From the NCBI GenBank assembly GCA_963665915.2, contig CAXXSG010000009.1:1-64000 (forward strand): a DNA stretch of 64,000 nt, given 5' to 3'. The stretch is from JAFGRU01 sp963665915 (GTDB lineage Bacteria > Desulfobacterota > Desulfuromonadia > Desulfuromonadales > JAAYDE01). Below the pieces are notes generated by a model. That model did no database searches and was not told the origin of the DNA. It saw only the letters and a list, made by a program, of their open reading frames with translations. Both the position numbers and the translations under genes were made by a program. Below, piece by piece: positions 37,241-44,900 of the stretch (the stretch's first letter is position 1; every line of letters starts with the position of its first letter).

Positions 37241-38557
37241 TCATTTATCATCGTCAATCTCATCCGGGACAATCGATCCGTTTTCCTCTCCAAGCGCTTC
37301 CAAAGCGAACAGATAGCGCAAGGCCTCGGCATAATAATGTCCTCCGCGCTGATCCTGAGAGGCCTTAAGAGCCTTAATGGGCTGATGAAGAAGCTTTTTG
37401 ACCATGGCCGCGGTCATCGCCTCAATGGCTTCTTTATTGTCCGACCCTGGGTTCGGAAGAGAAGAGTACATTTTCCCAACTTCCCTCCGGCAAATCCCCT
37501 CCATTTTTTTGCGCAGGGATGCAATGGTCGGGACGATCTCCAGGTTGCGAAGCCATTTGAGAAATTTGCGCACCTCCACATCGATAATCGCTTCCGCTTT
37601 GTCCGCCTCTTTGCGGCGGCCCTGAAGATTGCTGGAAATGATCCCCTGAAGATCATCCACGTCGTAAAGATAGACATCGGGGATATTGCCGACCTCCGGG
37701 TCCACATCACGGGGAACGGCGATATCGATCAGGAAAAGCGGGCGCCCTTTTCTTTGCTGAATGACCTTTTCCACATCCCGAGGACGGATAATATAGTGAG
37801 GGGCCGCGGTAGAAGAAAGAACGATATCCACCAGAGCGAGCTGTTCCGGAAGCTTTTCAAGGGGGACCGCCAAACCCTGAAATTTTTCCGCCAGCTTTGC
37901 AGCATGCTCCAGGGTTCTGTTGATTAACGCTATCGACTCGACCCCGCTGTTCAAAAACTGGCCGGCAGCCAACTCGCCGATTTTTCCCGACCCGATGAGA
38001 AGGATTTTTTTATTTTCCAAACCGCCGAATATCCGCTGAACCATCTCCACGGCAGCAAAAGGGATGGAAACCGCTTTGTTTGAAATCCGGGTTTCGCTTC
38101 TCACCCGCTTGGCTACTGAAAATGTCCGGTGCAACAGCCGGTTCAGAACCAGGGTGTTGGTCTTGGCCAGGCAGGCCTGCGAATAGGCGGTCTTCACCTG
38201 ACCGAGGATCTGGGGTTCCCCCACCACCATGGAATCAAGGCTCGCTGCGACCCGGAACAGGTGGCGGACCGCATTCTGCCCGCTATAGGTATAAAAGTAA
38301 GGGGTGATATCCTCCACCGCAACGGCATGAAAGTCTGCCACAAACTTTTTGATCTGAGCCGTGCCGTCTTCTATCTCACTCGTGGTGGCATAGAGCTCGA
38401 CCCGGTTGCAGGTGGAAAGAATTAGGCATTCCTGAACACCCGGAAACGCAGCTAATCCGGTCAGGGCCTTCTGCATCCGGGAAGGGAGAAAAGCAACCTT
38501 TTCTCGAATCTCAACAGGTGTGGTGCGATAGTTCAATCCGACAACAACTATATTCAT
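37241..38557 (-). CDS. hemA: glutamyl-tRNA reductase
   Basis: First enzyme of the C5 route, reducing Glu-tRNA to glutamate-1-semialdehyde. Seen: VVGLNYRTTPVEIREKVAF, catalytic Cys50 in LILSTCNRVELYA, VVGEPQILGQVKTAY, the NADPH loop KILLIGSGKIGELAAG and the C-terminal dimerisation helix. 438 aa. Between its stop and cobA-hemD lie only 116 bases, where relatives usually carry hemC. Confidence 0.97.
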   Translation of the reverse strand: MNIVVVGLNYRTTPVEIREKVAFLPSRMQKALTGLAAFPGVQECLILSTCNRVELYATTSEIEDGTAQIKKFVADFHAVAVEDITPYFYTYSGQNAVRHLFRVAASLDSMVVGEPQILGQVKTAYSQACLAKTNTLVLNRLLHRTFSVAKRVRSETRISNKAVSIPFAAVEMVQRIFGGLENKKILLIGSGKIGELAAGQFLNSGVESIALINRTLEHAAKLAEKFQGLAVPLEKLPEQLALVDIVLSSTAAPHYIIRPRDVEKVIQQRKGRPLFLIDIAVPRDVDPEVGNIPDVYLYDVDDLQGIISSNLQGRRKEADKAEAIIDVEVRKFLKWLRNLEIVPTIASLRKKMEGICRREVGKMYSSLPNPGSDNKEAIEAMTAAMVKKLLHQPIKALKASQDQRGGHYYAEALRYLFALEALGEENGSIVPDEIDDDK

Positions 38558-38642
38558 AAGCGGTTCATCACAGGTTCAGGCAAAATGCCATTCCTCAAAT
38601 CGGACAGCCAATACAAATTGTTACATTCCACAAAAAAAAGGT

Positions 38643-39308
38643 TCACCTATTTGCTCTGGTGATGGAGACCCCGAGATCTTCAAGCGCATATCCAGGCCCC
38701 ATAATCTCTTTCAGGGCGGAATTAATTTCCCGGGCATCGGTATACTTTATCAGGTTGGGGAGACCTTTTTCCAGAAGCCTGGAAAAAATTTCATCCGCAG
38801 CCGGTGATTTACGCCCATGGGCAATCATTTCTTGTCGAATGGCGGCTGCAATTTCAAGGAAAACGCTCCATTCCTCCCCCACAGCCGCCGCCAGAAATTC
38901 CTTGACCAGAACCGCGAAGGCCGGACTTTTGCCGTTGGTGGATACAGCTACGGTCAGATCCCCTCTACTGAATCGAGCCGGCAGAGAAAAATCCCCCTCT
39001 TCCGGGGCATCCGCCACGTTTACAAGAACAGCTGTCCGCCGTGCCTCCTCGGCCACGGCCACGTTGACGGCGCGATCATCCGTAGCGGCAAAAGCGAGAA
39101 AAGCTCCACACAAATCTCCGATGCGGTATTCACGCTGAAGAATTTCAACCCCCGACAGGTTTGTCCCCTCGGGAAGAGGCTGCGGCTCAACAAGTCGTAC
39201 TCGAGCCCCGGCCTTGAAAAGCCCTTGTGCTTTCCGCCGGCCGACGGGACCTCCCCCGATCACAACACAGAGCCGGTCTCGAATATCTAAAAAAACAGGG
39301 TATTCCAT
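38643..39308 (-). CDS. Met8-like precorrin-2 dehydrogenase / sirohydrochlorin ferrochelatase
   Basis: 221 aa. NAD-binding loop VVIGGGPVGRRKAQGLFKAGA (about residues 15-35), AFAATDDRAVNVAVAEEAR, VNVADAPEEGDFSLPA and the TVAVSTNGKSPAFAVLVKE segment are those of the CysG N-terminal/SirC/Met8 family. It oxidises precorrin-2 to sirohydrochlorin and may insert iron, using the product of the downstream CobA domain to give siroheme or feed the alternative heme route. First gene of the tetrapyrrole operon; 85 bases separate it from hemA, where Geobacter-type clusters often have a ccsA/hemX gene that is missing here. Confidence 0.92.
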   Translation of the reverse strand: MEYPVFLDIRDRLCVVIGGGPVGRRKAQGLFKAGARVRLVEPQPLPEGTNLSGVEILQREYRIGDLCGAFLAFAATDDRAVNVAVAEEARRTAVLVNVADAPEEGDFSLPARFSRGDLTVAVSTNGKSPAFAVLVKEFLAAAVGEEWSVFLEIAAAIRQEMIAHGRKSPAADEIFSRLLEKGLPNLIKYTDAREINSALKEIMGPGYALEDLGVSITRANR

Positions 39309-39669
39309 TTCTAAAAGAACGCAAAAACTCCTTATGCAGAAGATTCCTAACTCGGTATAATCCAGATTAACTGTAAAATGATATGTTGCCTGCTCACAGG
39401 TGTCAAGGAAGAGCTCTAGTATCCGGTTTGGGAACTAATTCTGAGACATTTTGGTTGCCTTCCAATACACCCCGAAGAGGCCCTGCGAAAGTGAAACCAT
39501 GAAGCTGGAACACCCGTTGCATTTAAAAAAACAGAATCGGTGAATTGTATTTACCACGCAAGGCACCAAGAATTTCAGGCAATTAACCCCTTGCTTTTTT
39601 CACCTACTCAATTATATTGTCTTTAATATGTATCGAAACACGATTTAATATCAAAGGAGACACAAAACA
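39309..39669. other. intergenic region between divergent operons
   Basis: Contains start regions for the Met8-like gene (left) and thioredoxin (right). A short minus-strand stretch at about 39440-39522 reads VFQLHGF, reminiscent of IS110 transposase starts, but is too short to call. Nothing else seen apart from the promoter listed separately. Confidence 0.5.
39591..39618 (+). promoter_or_regulatory. possible sigma-70 promoter of trxA
   Basis: TTGCTT (39591-39596), 16-base spacer, TATATT (39613-39618), about 50 bases before the trxA start. Confidence 0.45.
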
Positions 39670-39999
39670 ATGGCGAGTGACAATATTTTTAATTTTACGG
39701 ATGACAATTTCCAGAGCGACGTCCTGGAATCTTCTGTTCCCGTTCTGGTCGATTTCTGGGCCTCCTGGTGCGGCCCCTGCAAAGCCATAGCTCCCATCAT
39801 CGAAGAAATTGCCGCCGAATATCAGGGGAAAATCAAGGTCGGCAAAGTCAATGTGGATGAAAACCCCGCCACGCCATCCAATTACGGTGTTCGCGGCATA
39901 CCGACTCTGATTCTTTTCAAAGACGGTCAAATACTCGATCAGTTCGTTGGTGCTCTCCCGAAAAGTCAGCTCCAGAGCCTGGTTGAAAAAGCTCTTTAG
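39670..39999 (+). CDS. trxA: thioredoxin
   Basis: 109-aa cytoplasmic disulfide reductase. Active site WCGPC with Cys34 and Cys37 in LVDFWASWCGPCKAIAP, then KVNVDENPATPSNYGVRGIPT with the cis-proline and FKDGQ. Ribosome-binding site AAAGGAGA ten bases upstream. Monocistronic, between its own promoter and a strong terminator. Confidence 0.97.
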   Translation: MASDNIFNFTDDNFQSDVLESSVPVLVDFWASWCGPCKAIAPIIEEIAAEYQGKIKVGKVNVDENPATPSNYGVRGIPTLILFKDGQILDQFVGALPKSQLQSLVEKAL

Positions 40000-40021
40000 A
40001 TCGGTTGCACATAAAAAATAA

Positions 40022-40050
40022 AAAACCCGGCTTCCCAGCCGGGTTTTTTA
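40022..40050 (+). terminator. rho-independent terminator of trxA
   Basis: Stem AAAACCCGGCT / AGCCGGGTTTT, loop TCCC, followed by TTATTTT. Strong. Confidence 0.9.
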
Positions 40051-40078
40051 TTTTCTTCCCAGATTCTTTTTTCTTAAT

Positions 40079-40259
40079 AAACCAGGTTTATTCATGAGGC
40101 TTTGTCGCGAAACCGGCAAGTGTGCGGGGGGATCAGGCCAAGCACAGTGACGTGCGATACAGGCTTACTTGCAGGACGTCGAAGAGCAAGGAGCGAGCAC
40201 GGCCTGAGATGGCGTGCAATTGACGGTTACAGCAAAAAATTTCATGAGTAATCCGGGTT
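40079..40259. repeat. MITE-like repeat family 1, full copy
   Basis: About 180 bp, AACCAGGTTTATTCATGAGG to TTTCATGAGTAATCCGGGTT, inverted termini. Matches 8431-8609 along its whole length (GCGAAACCGGCAAGTG, GTCGAAGAGCAAGGAGCGAG, GAGATGGCGTGCAATTGACG). Sits between the trxA terminator and the 3' end of the DUF3617 gene. Confidence 0.88.
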
Positions 40260-40275
40260 GAACAAAGGTCCGGTG

Positions 40276-40707
40276 TTACTTGCAAGGGCCGATGTACCAG
40301 CCCGTATATGTGTAGCTCATTTGTATATTGCCGGGCATCATGGTGGTGGTCAGCGATCCCTGGAGGCGCTCACCACGATAGGTGACGGAACCGTGCCCTT
40401 TCATCTCTCCGTTTTCCAGGGAACAGGCAAGGTCATAGCCGGCGTTGTTTTTCAGGATAATCAAGTTGGTAATGTCACAGTTCTGATCGTTGGCGTTGAA
40501 ACGGTTGATTTCGGGGATGATATTTTCCGGGGTAATGCATTGCCGTGTGCCTACTACCGGCACCCGGACCGGAACCCCCGCCATTTCGACTTCAGCGTTT
40601 ATTTCCCAGAGCCCTGCCCGCATATCGACCCAGGAATCTGCCCGGCAGGGGAGAAAAAAACCGGAAACCGCCAATGACAGTAGAACCAGATAAATTATTC
40701 GCATCAT
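40276..40707 (-). CDS. exported DUF3617-family protein
   Basis: 143 aa. Signal peptide (residues 1-22), then GLWEINAEVEMAGVPVRVP, RQCITPENIIPE, a conserved cysteine pair and GHGSVTYRGERLQGSLTT, the layout of DUF3617, a periplasmic family of unknown role. The ATG at 40707 has AAGGA six bases upstream. Alone on its strand; full-length MITE-like repeat directly behind. Confidence 0.8.
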   Translation of the reverse strand: MMRIIYLVLLSLAVSGFFLPCRADSWVDMRAGLWEINAEVEMAGVPVRVPVVGTRQCITPENIIPEINRFNANDQNCDITNLIILKNNAGYDLACSLENGEMKGHGSVTYRGERLQGSLTTTMMPGNIQMSYTYTGWYIGPCK

Positions 40708-40831
40708 CAAACATCCTTGTGAACAGCACCAGCCCCGTCCGAAACCCTTTGGGGGGTTATTGCAGATCTGTACCGCTTCATATCTTTCCAGGTGTAGTTC
40801 AGTGTTCTCTTTAAAAAAGGTGGAATAAAAC

Positions 40832-41000
40832 CCTAGGAGTCTGTTGGACTTAGGGGCTTGTAATGAGAAAATGGGAAATCGAGGACAGATTTTCGCTAAT
40901 TTGAGATCAAATAGCAGGGCTATTTGTCAAAAATTTTCGGAAACATGGTCCGATTCGCCGATTTTGCAGTAGATTCATCCTAAGTCCGATAGGCTCTTAG
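40832..41000. repeat. MITE-like repeat family 2, full copy (inverted orientation)
   Basis: 169 bp, CCTAGGAGTCTGTTGGACTT to GTCCGATAGGCTCTTAG, inverted termini. The interior holds GGGAAATCGAGGACAG, an AT-rich ATTTGAGATCAAATAG stretch and a TTTTGCAGTAGATTCATCC that is shared with 31058-31162. No coding sequence. Confidence 0.82.
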
Positions 41001-41014
41001 CAGAGGTTCAATTT

Positions 41015-41422
41015 TCACCCGGGGAGTTGGTCGAAGCTGGCTATCTGGTCGATGGAGGACACCCAGGGGAGCATGCTTTCACAGAAAACATTCAGGGACG
41101 GCGTCAGGTCTGTTGGATTATCCAACGACCCGATGGGAATGAGGCATTTTCCGGGGAATTTTTTATTGAGGTAATAAACCGGCGTTCCACATTTGCGGCA
41201 AAAATGTTTTTCAACATTGTTCGTTGCCTGATAGGCGGTCATTTCGTTGCGGCCTGCAATGATTTCACAGCTCTGCTCATCGACTACGACAATGGTTGCA
41301 AATGCCGCCCCGGACATTTTTCTACAGGTATTACAATGACAGTTGGCTACCATTTCGGCTTCTGACTTTATCTCGTATTTCACATCACTGCATTTGCAGG
41401 ACCCGGTTTTAATCTCTGACAT
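41015..41422 (-). CDS. GFA-family zinc protein (glutathione-dependent formaldehyde-activating fold)
   Basis: 135 aa. The two zinc sites of the CENP-V/GFA family are visible: GSCKCSDVKYEI and CHCNTCRKMSG near the N-terminus, and HFCRKCGTPVYY in the middle. Many members are not real formaldehyde-activating enzymes, so only the fold is claimed. Cytoplasmic, monocistronic; AAGGAGG lies upstream of the start. Confidence 0.88.
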   Translation of the reverse strand: MSEIKTGSCKCSDVKYEIKSEAEMVANCHCNTCRKMSGAAFATIVVVDEQSCEIIAGRNEMTAYQATNNVEKHFCRKCGTPVYYLNKKFPGKCLIPIGSLDNPTDLTPSLNVFCESMLPWVSSIDQIASFDQLPG

Positions 41423-41518
41423 GAATTCGCCTCCTTACCCTGGAATTTTTCTAAAACCCGACGGGAAATTGTCAACAGGTGAAGAAATGTTTGTCACATC
41501 CACTTTCCAGACAGCCCC

Positions 41519-42016
41519 TCACTTTGTGTTTTGCTGAATGACCCGCCCGGGGCTGACAAACGAAATGCCCTGACCGGATTTCGCGCCGATCATGACACAT
41601 TCAATGATCGGGGTATTGACACTTTTTTCAGCACCCCAATTGACAATAAAGTTCGCGCCAAAACCACCCTTGTCCTCCCCTTCGGGAATATAGATGTAGG
41701 TCGCAGCCAGCGGACCTAAGAGCAGATCTTTTTCATAGTACTTGTGGATCAACTTACCGTTGGTATCGAAATAATCAGCAGAGGTAACCGTAATGGAATT
41801 TTTCAGGTCGGTATTCCGGATACTTAAAATCGCAGCAAGTTGGAACGGAATTTTTTTTGGCGCGCTATATACATTTGAATAAACAGGCACATAGACAGTT
41901 TGCCCTTGAGACAATAGAACCTCGGATGAAGCCAGAGCCGATGCCCCCTGCCCGCAAAAAAGAAATAGGCTGACAAGACCGGTGAGGGATAATTTCACAA
42001 GACTAAGCTTTGGCAT
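41519..42016 (-). CDS. exported DUF3124-family protein
   Basis: 165 aa with a signal peptide (residues 1-29, cut after ALA). The mature part is the DUF3124 domain: GQTVYVPVYSNVY, ILSIRNTDLKNSITVTSADYFDTNGKLI, GGFGANFIVNWGAE and IIECVMIGAKSGQGISFVS. Function unknown. Ribosome-binding site GAAAGGAG before the ATG. Another MITE-like repeat lies upstream. Confidence 0.87.
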   Translation of the reverse strand: MPKLSLVKLSLTGLVSLFLFCGQGASALASSEVLLSQGQTVYVPVYSNVYSAPKKIPFQLAAILSIRNTDLKNSITVTSADYFDTNGKLIHKYYEKDLLLGPLAATYIYIPEGEDKGGFGANFIVNWGAEKSVNTPIIECVMIGAKSGQGISFVSPGRVIQQNTK

Positions 42017-42097
42017 GTCAAACTCCTTTCAGAACTCTTGCATGAACTTTTTCCAGTAAAGCATACCAGACTTCTGCTCTTGGAGTCCGGGCTTTTC

Positions 42098-42163
42098 GCC
42101 CGGTTTATTCATGACGCTTCGTCGCGAAACCGCCATTTGCAGCAGAATACTTCATGAATAAGT
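42098..42163. repeat. MITE-like repeat family 1, internally deleted copy
   Basis: 66 bp: GCCCGGTTTATTCATGACG plus GTCGCGAAACCG joined directly to TTGCAGCAGAATACTTCATGAATAAG. Both inverted ends are kept and about 115 bases of interior are gone, the same structure as a typical deletion derivative. Confidence 0.75.
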
Positions 42164-42225
42164 GGAGCTCACAATACAAATATTTTCCGGGCACCTTTTC
42201 AGCAAGCCAAAAAAACAATAAAAAA

Positions 42226-42241
42226 CCGGGATATTTCCCGG
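42226..42241 (-). terminator. terminator of the peptidoglycan-binding protein gene
   Basis: Stem CCGGGA / TCCCGG with a 4-base loop; on the minus strand it is followed by GTTTTTTATTG. Confidence 0.75.
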
Positions 42242-42292
42242 CTGAAATAATGGGTGCCTCTGTTGGGTGGATTTACTGGTCAGACATAGTAT

Positions 42293-42793
42293 TTAGCCAC
42301 CGCCCTCGGATTGCTCCGGTTGTTTCATGGGGGCTTGTTCCATGGGGTGTTTCTCCATCATTTGTTTCATCTGCTCCCCTTTCGGCTGCATGGGGTGTTG
42401 CATCTTCTCGCCAAATTCCGGTGATAGACCGAAAAACTCCTGTTTTTCAGTACTAGGGGCAAGAGCCCGTAAAGTCTCCTGGTCGGGGGTTCCGGTCGCG
42501 GTCAGACCTTCAGACTGCTGGAATTGACTAATAGATACCCGGGTCTTCGGCCCCATAAAGCCGTCGGCCTGTCCCGCATTGAAACCTTGATCATTTAGCA
42601 GGTTTTGCATTTCGCGAATCTGCTCTCGATTCAGATTGCTGGTCGCCACAGGATGCAGTTGGACCTCTTCACCCATTGAGCTGTTACCCATCGGAGATTT
42701 CGCCATTTCCTCATGGCCGGCCCCGACAACCTGGCTGGCGGCAAACAAACCGGCCAAAAAAGCCGTTGTAATGATCAGAAGAAAATATTTCAT
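42293..42793 (-). CDS. exported peptidoglycan-binding-domain protein
   Basis: 166 aa. Signal peptide (residues 1-24), a short Met/Ser-rich linker, then a PG_binding_1-like domain (about 52-105): LNREQIREMQNLLNDQGFN, GQADGFMGPKTRVSISQFQ, TATGTPDQETLRAL. The C-terminal 45 residues are very rich in Met, Lys, Gln and Pro (MEKHPMEQAPMKQPEQ), which could bind metal such as copper; that is inference. Start at 42793 (MKYFLLI) has GAAAGGAG upstream; the frame extends 12 codons further without a ribosome-binding site. Confidence 0.82.
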   Translation of the reverse strand: MKYFLLIITTAFLAGLFAASQVVGAGHEEMAKSPMGNSSMGEEVQLHPVATSNLNREQIREMQNLLNDQGFNAGQADGFMGPKTRVSISQFQQSEGLTATGTPDQETLRALAPSTEKQEFFGLSPEFGEKMQHPMQPKGEQMKQMMEKHPMEQAPMKQPEQSEGGG

Positions 42794-43183
42794 TGTTGTT
42801 CTCCTTTCCCGGATGTTTTGCGAGGTCACCCAAAGTCAACCTGACCGTATCATTTTTTGCAATCGGCCCTGTTGCATCAGTCTATTAAATACCGTCAAAA
42901 GTTTTTATTTTTCCCTATGTAATTTGTTTATCAGGTCCATAATTGTTGTCAATGTGTGCAAATGACGACAAATACACTCACCTGAAATATTCTTGGAGAA
43001 ATCAAAGCAATATACCGTCTGCCACAGCAGGTTGGAGGCTCGGATTGCAAAGGGAGGGACCTAGACTACAGAAAGAGTGAGAGCTTTTCAGAAAAAAAAA
43101 CGAGAGGGCATACATTCCGCAAAACTGATCGGGAAGGTCGTTATAATGGCAGGGCTTTTACCTTTTAAATCAACAAAAAAACA
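42794..43183. other. intergenic region, nothing recognised
   Basis: 390 bases between the peptidoglycan-binding gene start and the next gene's terminator. No gene, repeat of the families described, or clear RNA element seen; a plus-strand stretch near 43043-43076 (GGATTGCAAAGGGAGGGACC) was checked as a riboswitch and not accepted. Confidence 0.4.
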
Positions 43184-43209
43184 GGCCGAATCCTGTATAG
43201 GATTCGGCC
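43184..43209 (-). terminator. rho-independent terminator of the GEMM-controlled gene
   Basis: Perfect 11-bp stem GGCCGAATCCT / AGGATTCGGCC, 4-base loop, followed on the minus strand by TGTTTTTTTG. Confidence 0.9.
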
Positions 43210-43238
43210 ATGTCATTTTCGCACGGATAAACTTTTAC

Positions 43239-44126
43239 TCAAACCTGACCATCGGGATCAATTTTAATTTTTTCGATAAGTACCCGGGGGACGATTATGG
43301 TTACACCAACCTTTTTTTTCAGCAATTCCAACTCTGAGCTAAAAGCCTGACAGTCGCTTTCACTGCTTTGTGGAGCCGGAATCCGAATTTCCTCGTTTTC
43401 AAAAAATTTGACGATTTCGTCCAGGTGGGCCAGGCCGATGGTGAGCATGACCCGGGGTGTCATAATGTTGCCCTCTTCAAATTCCGCCTCGATGACTCCT
43501 GGAACGCTCTGTAGAATGGCAGCGGATCTGCGTTCCTGCAGATATTCAAGCTCACTACCGTATGAGGAAGACAACACCGCGCCGTTTTTCAGGCCGCCAT
43601 AAAGGGCTCTTTTTACACTGCCGTACAGTTCCCTGTCTTCGACCTGACACAGCCCGATACCGTAGTTTTGATGGAGGAGAATCTCGGCGTTGATGAAAAC
43701 GGTCGAATCGGCCAATTTATCTTCCAGAATCTTTCCGTCGAACAGCGTCATCCTTTCCCAGGCCACACCGGCGGAGTCCCACTTGCCAAAAAAACCCTCG
43801 GGGAGAATCAGACCGACCTGCCTCTCCCTGATCAGCCACTCACCAATCCGAAAGGTTTCGATCTGGGCCTGAACCGTAAAATCATTATTGGCGCCGGTTA
43901 TAGGACTTCGATGACTGTTGGCAACAATGTATACCTGGCAAGGGCTGTCGGCATTCTGTCGAAAGATAATTTTTCCAAGATCGGCAGGAAATTCGCCGGC
44001 GAGAGCAGCCCCGGCCCCTATTTTAAGAACCTGACCCGCCTGAAGTGGGCTGCTGCAACACAAGCCAAAGAGGCCCAGCAGGATCGCAATGAGACAGCGA
44101 AATTCGATTAGAAAGGTTTTTATCAT
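43239..44126 (-). CDS. exported protein of unknown function under a c-di-GMP riboswitch
   Basis: 295 aa from MIKTFLIEF at 44126. A hydrophobic leader (about residues 9-30) looks like a signal peptide. The body begins VYIVANSHRSPITGANNDFTVQAQIETFRIGEWLIRER-like (VYIVANSHRS, IGEWLIRERQVGLILPEGFF), a strand-His-helix layout faintly like TraB/ChaN-type proteins, but I do not recognise the family. A C-terminal helix (ESDCQAFSSELELLKKK) precedes a last strand. A longer in-frame start at 44207 lies inside the riboswitch and is rejected. c-di-GMP control suggests a surface or attachment role; this is inference. Confidence 0.65.
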   Translation of the reverse strand: MIKTFLIEFRCLIAILLGLFGLCCSSPLQAGQVLKIGAGAALAGEFPADLGKIIFRQNADSPCQVYIVANSHRSPITGANNDFTVQAQIETFRIGEWLIRERQVGLILPEGFFGKWDSAGVAWERMTLFDGKILEDKLADSTVFINAEILLHQNYGIGLCQVEDRELYGSVKRALYGGLKNGAVLSSSYGSELEYLQERRSAAILQSVPGVIEAEFEEGNIMTPRVMLTIGLAHLDEIVKFFENEEIRIPAPQSSESDCQAFSSELELLKKKVGVTIIVPRVLIEKIKIDPDGQV

Positions 44127-44205
44127 CTTTACAGCTCTTGCCGCCCGGGTTTTGGAATGTTCAAGGCAGGAACTGCAGACGTCGGAGAAGCTGTATATAA
44201 CTATC

Positions 44206-44288
44206 ATCCGGCAGTCCCGCTGTCCTGGGGCAAGAACCCTTTAGACCGGTGACTTTGTGTATTCATCTTTCGATGAATTTGCCTTTTT
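44206..44288 (-). promoter_or_regulatory. c-di-GMP-I (GEMM-I) riboswitch
   Basis: Minus strand, in order: AAGGCAAA, hairpin TTCATC-GAAA-GATGAA with a GNRA tetraloop, the core ACACAAAGTCACCGG, TCTAAAGGGTTCTTGCCCC, then AGGACAGCGGGACTGCCGG closing the outer stem (GGCA with TGCC). These are the conserved GEMM-I parts in the right order and spacing. It ends 80 bases before the ATG of the unknown exported protein. No clear terminator follows the aptamer, so control may be at translation; whether c-di-GMP switches it on or off cannot be read. Confidence 0.85.
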
Positions 44289-44290
44289 CA

Positions 44291-44840
44291 GATTGCTTTC
44301 AAAATTGTTATGAATTCAAAACCGGTGCCAGGTCTCTGAGAAATTTGTATAAATTCAACTGCAGAAAAAAAGGGCCACTCCACCCTTATTTACGATGCCG
44401 ACCCGGGTTCCAGAGAAAACGAATAAGGTCAGACCAACAAATTCCATTTTTTGAAAACGGTAGACGTGAACACCTCTACCCTGACCAGGAACAGTCAGCC
44501 AGTTTCAAAAAATCGTTTGTGTATAGATAAATGGTCACGAATTCAACATTCAATTGCGTAATCAATAAGTTGAAATCTCATTATTTGTCTTTACCTGTTA
44601 TATTTTTAATAGGTGTTGATATCCAAACATGGTCAATTTTCCCGATGACATTTATTCAGGAGACCCTTGATCTCCTTTTTAAACATGCCTCTGAATGTTC
44701 TTTTAAGAAATCGAATAAAGTTTTGCCGCAATGAAAAGAGGGAGGCCGCTTGCTCTCTGAAAGATTTGCACTTTCCATGGTGACGACAACTTGAACAGAC
44801 CTTATTGGCCCTGTTTAATAGAATGGCTGACTTAGGTCAA
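44291..44840. other. intergenic region, nothing recognised
   Basis: AT-rich stretch of about 550 bases between the riboswitch and the lipoprotein gene. It must hold promoters for both. A 67-codon frame at 44531-44734 lacks a ribosome-binding site and family resemblance. Confidence 0.4.
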
Positions 44841-44858
44841 TGTGGACTCGAGCCCACA
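44841..44858. promoter_or_regulatory. near-palindrome TGTGGACTCGAGCCCACA, possible operator
   Basis: 18 bases, symmetrical except one pair, 43 bases before the start of the large lipoprotein. Could bind a dimeric regulator; no direct evidence. Confidence 0.3.
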
Positions 44859-44900
44859 CCGGACATACCGTATCTCCGACAGAAAGGAAGGTGATTGGTT

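Noticed and set aside
39440..39522. Minus-strand VFQLHGF stretch resembling the start of IS110 transposases
   Set aside because: About 27 codons only, and no further transposase similarity on either side.
43020..43080. Possible second GEMM-like riboswitch (GATTGCAAAGGGAGGGACC) on the plus strand
   Set aside because: It lacks the GNRA-capped hairpin and the closing arm, and no plus-strand gene follows.
43077..43337. 86-codon plus-strand frame
   Set aside because: Overlaps the terminator and 3' end of the minus-strand gene, with no ribosome-binding site.
44531..44734. 67-codon plus-strand frame in the AT-rich spacer
   Set aside because: Low-complexity composition, no ribosome-binding site, no known family.
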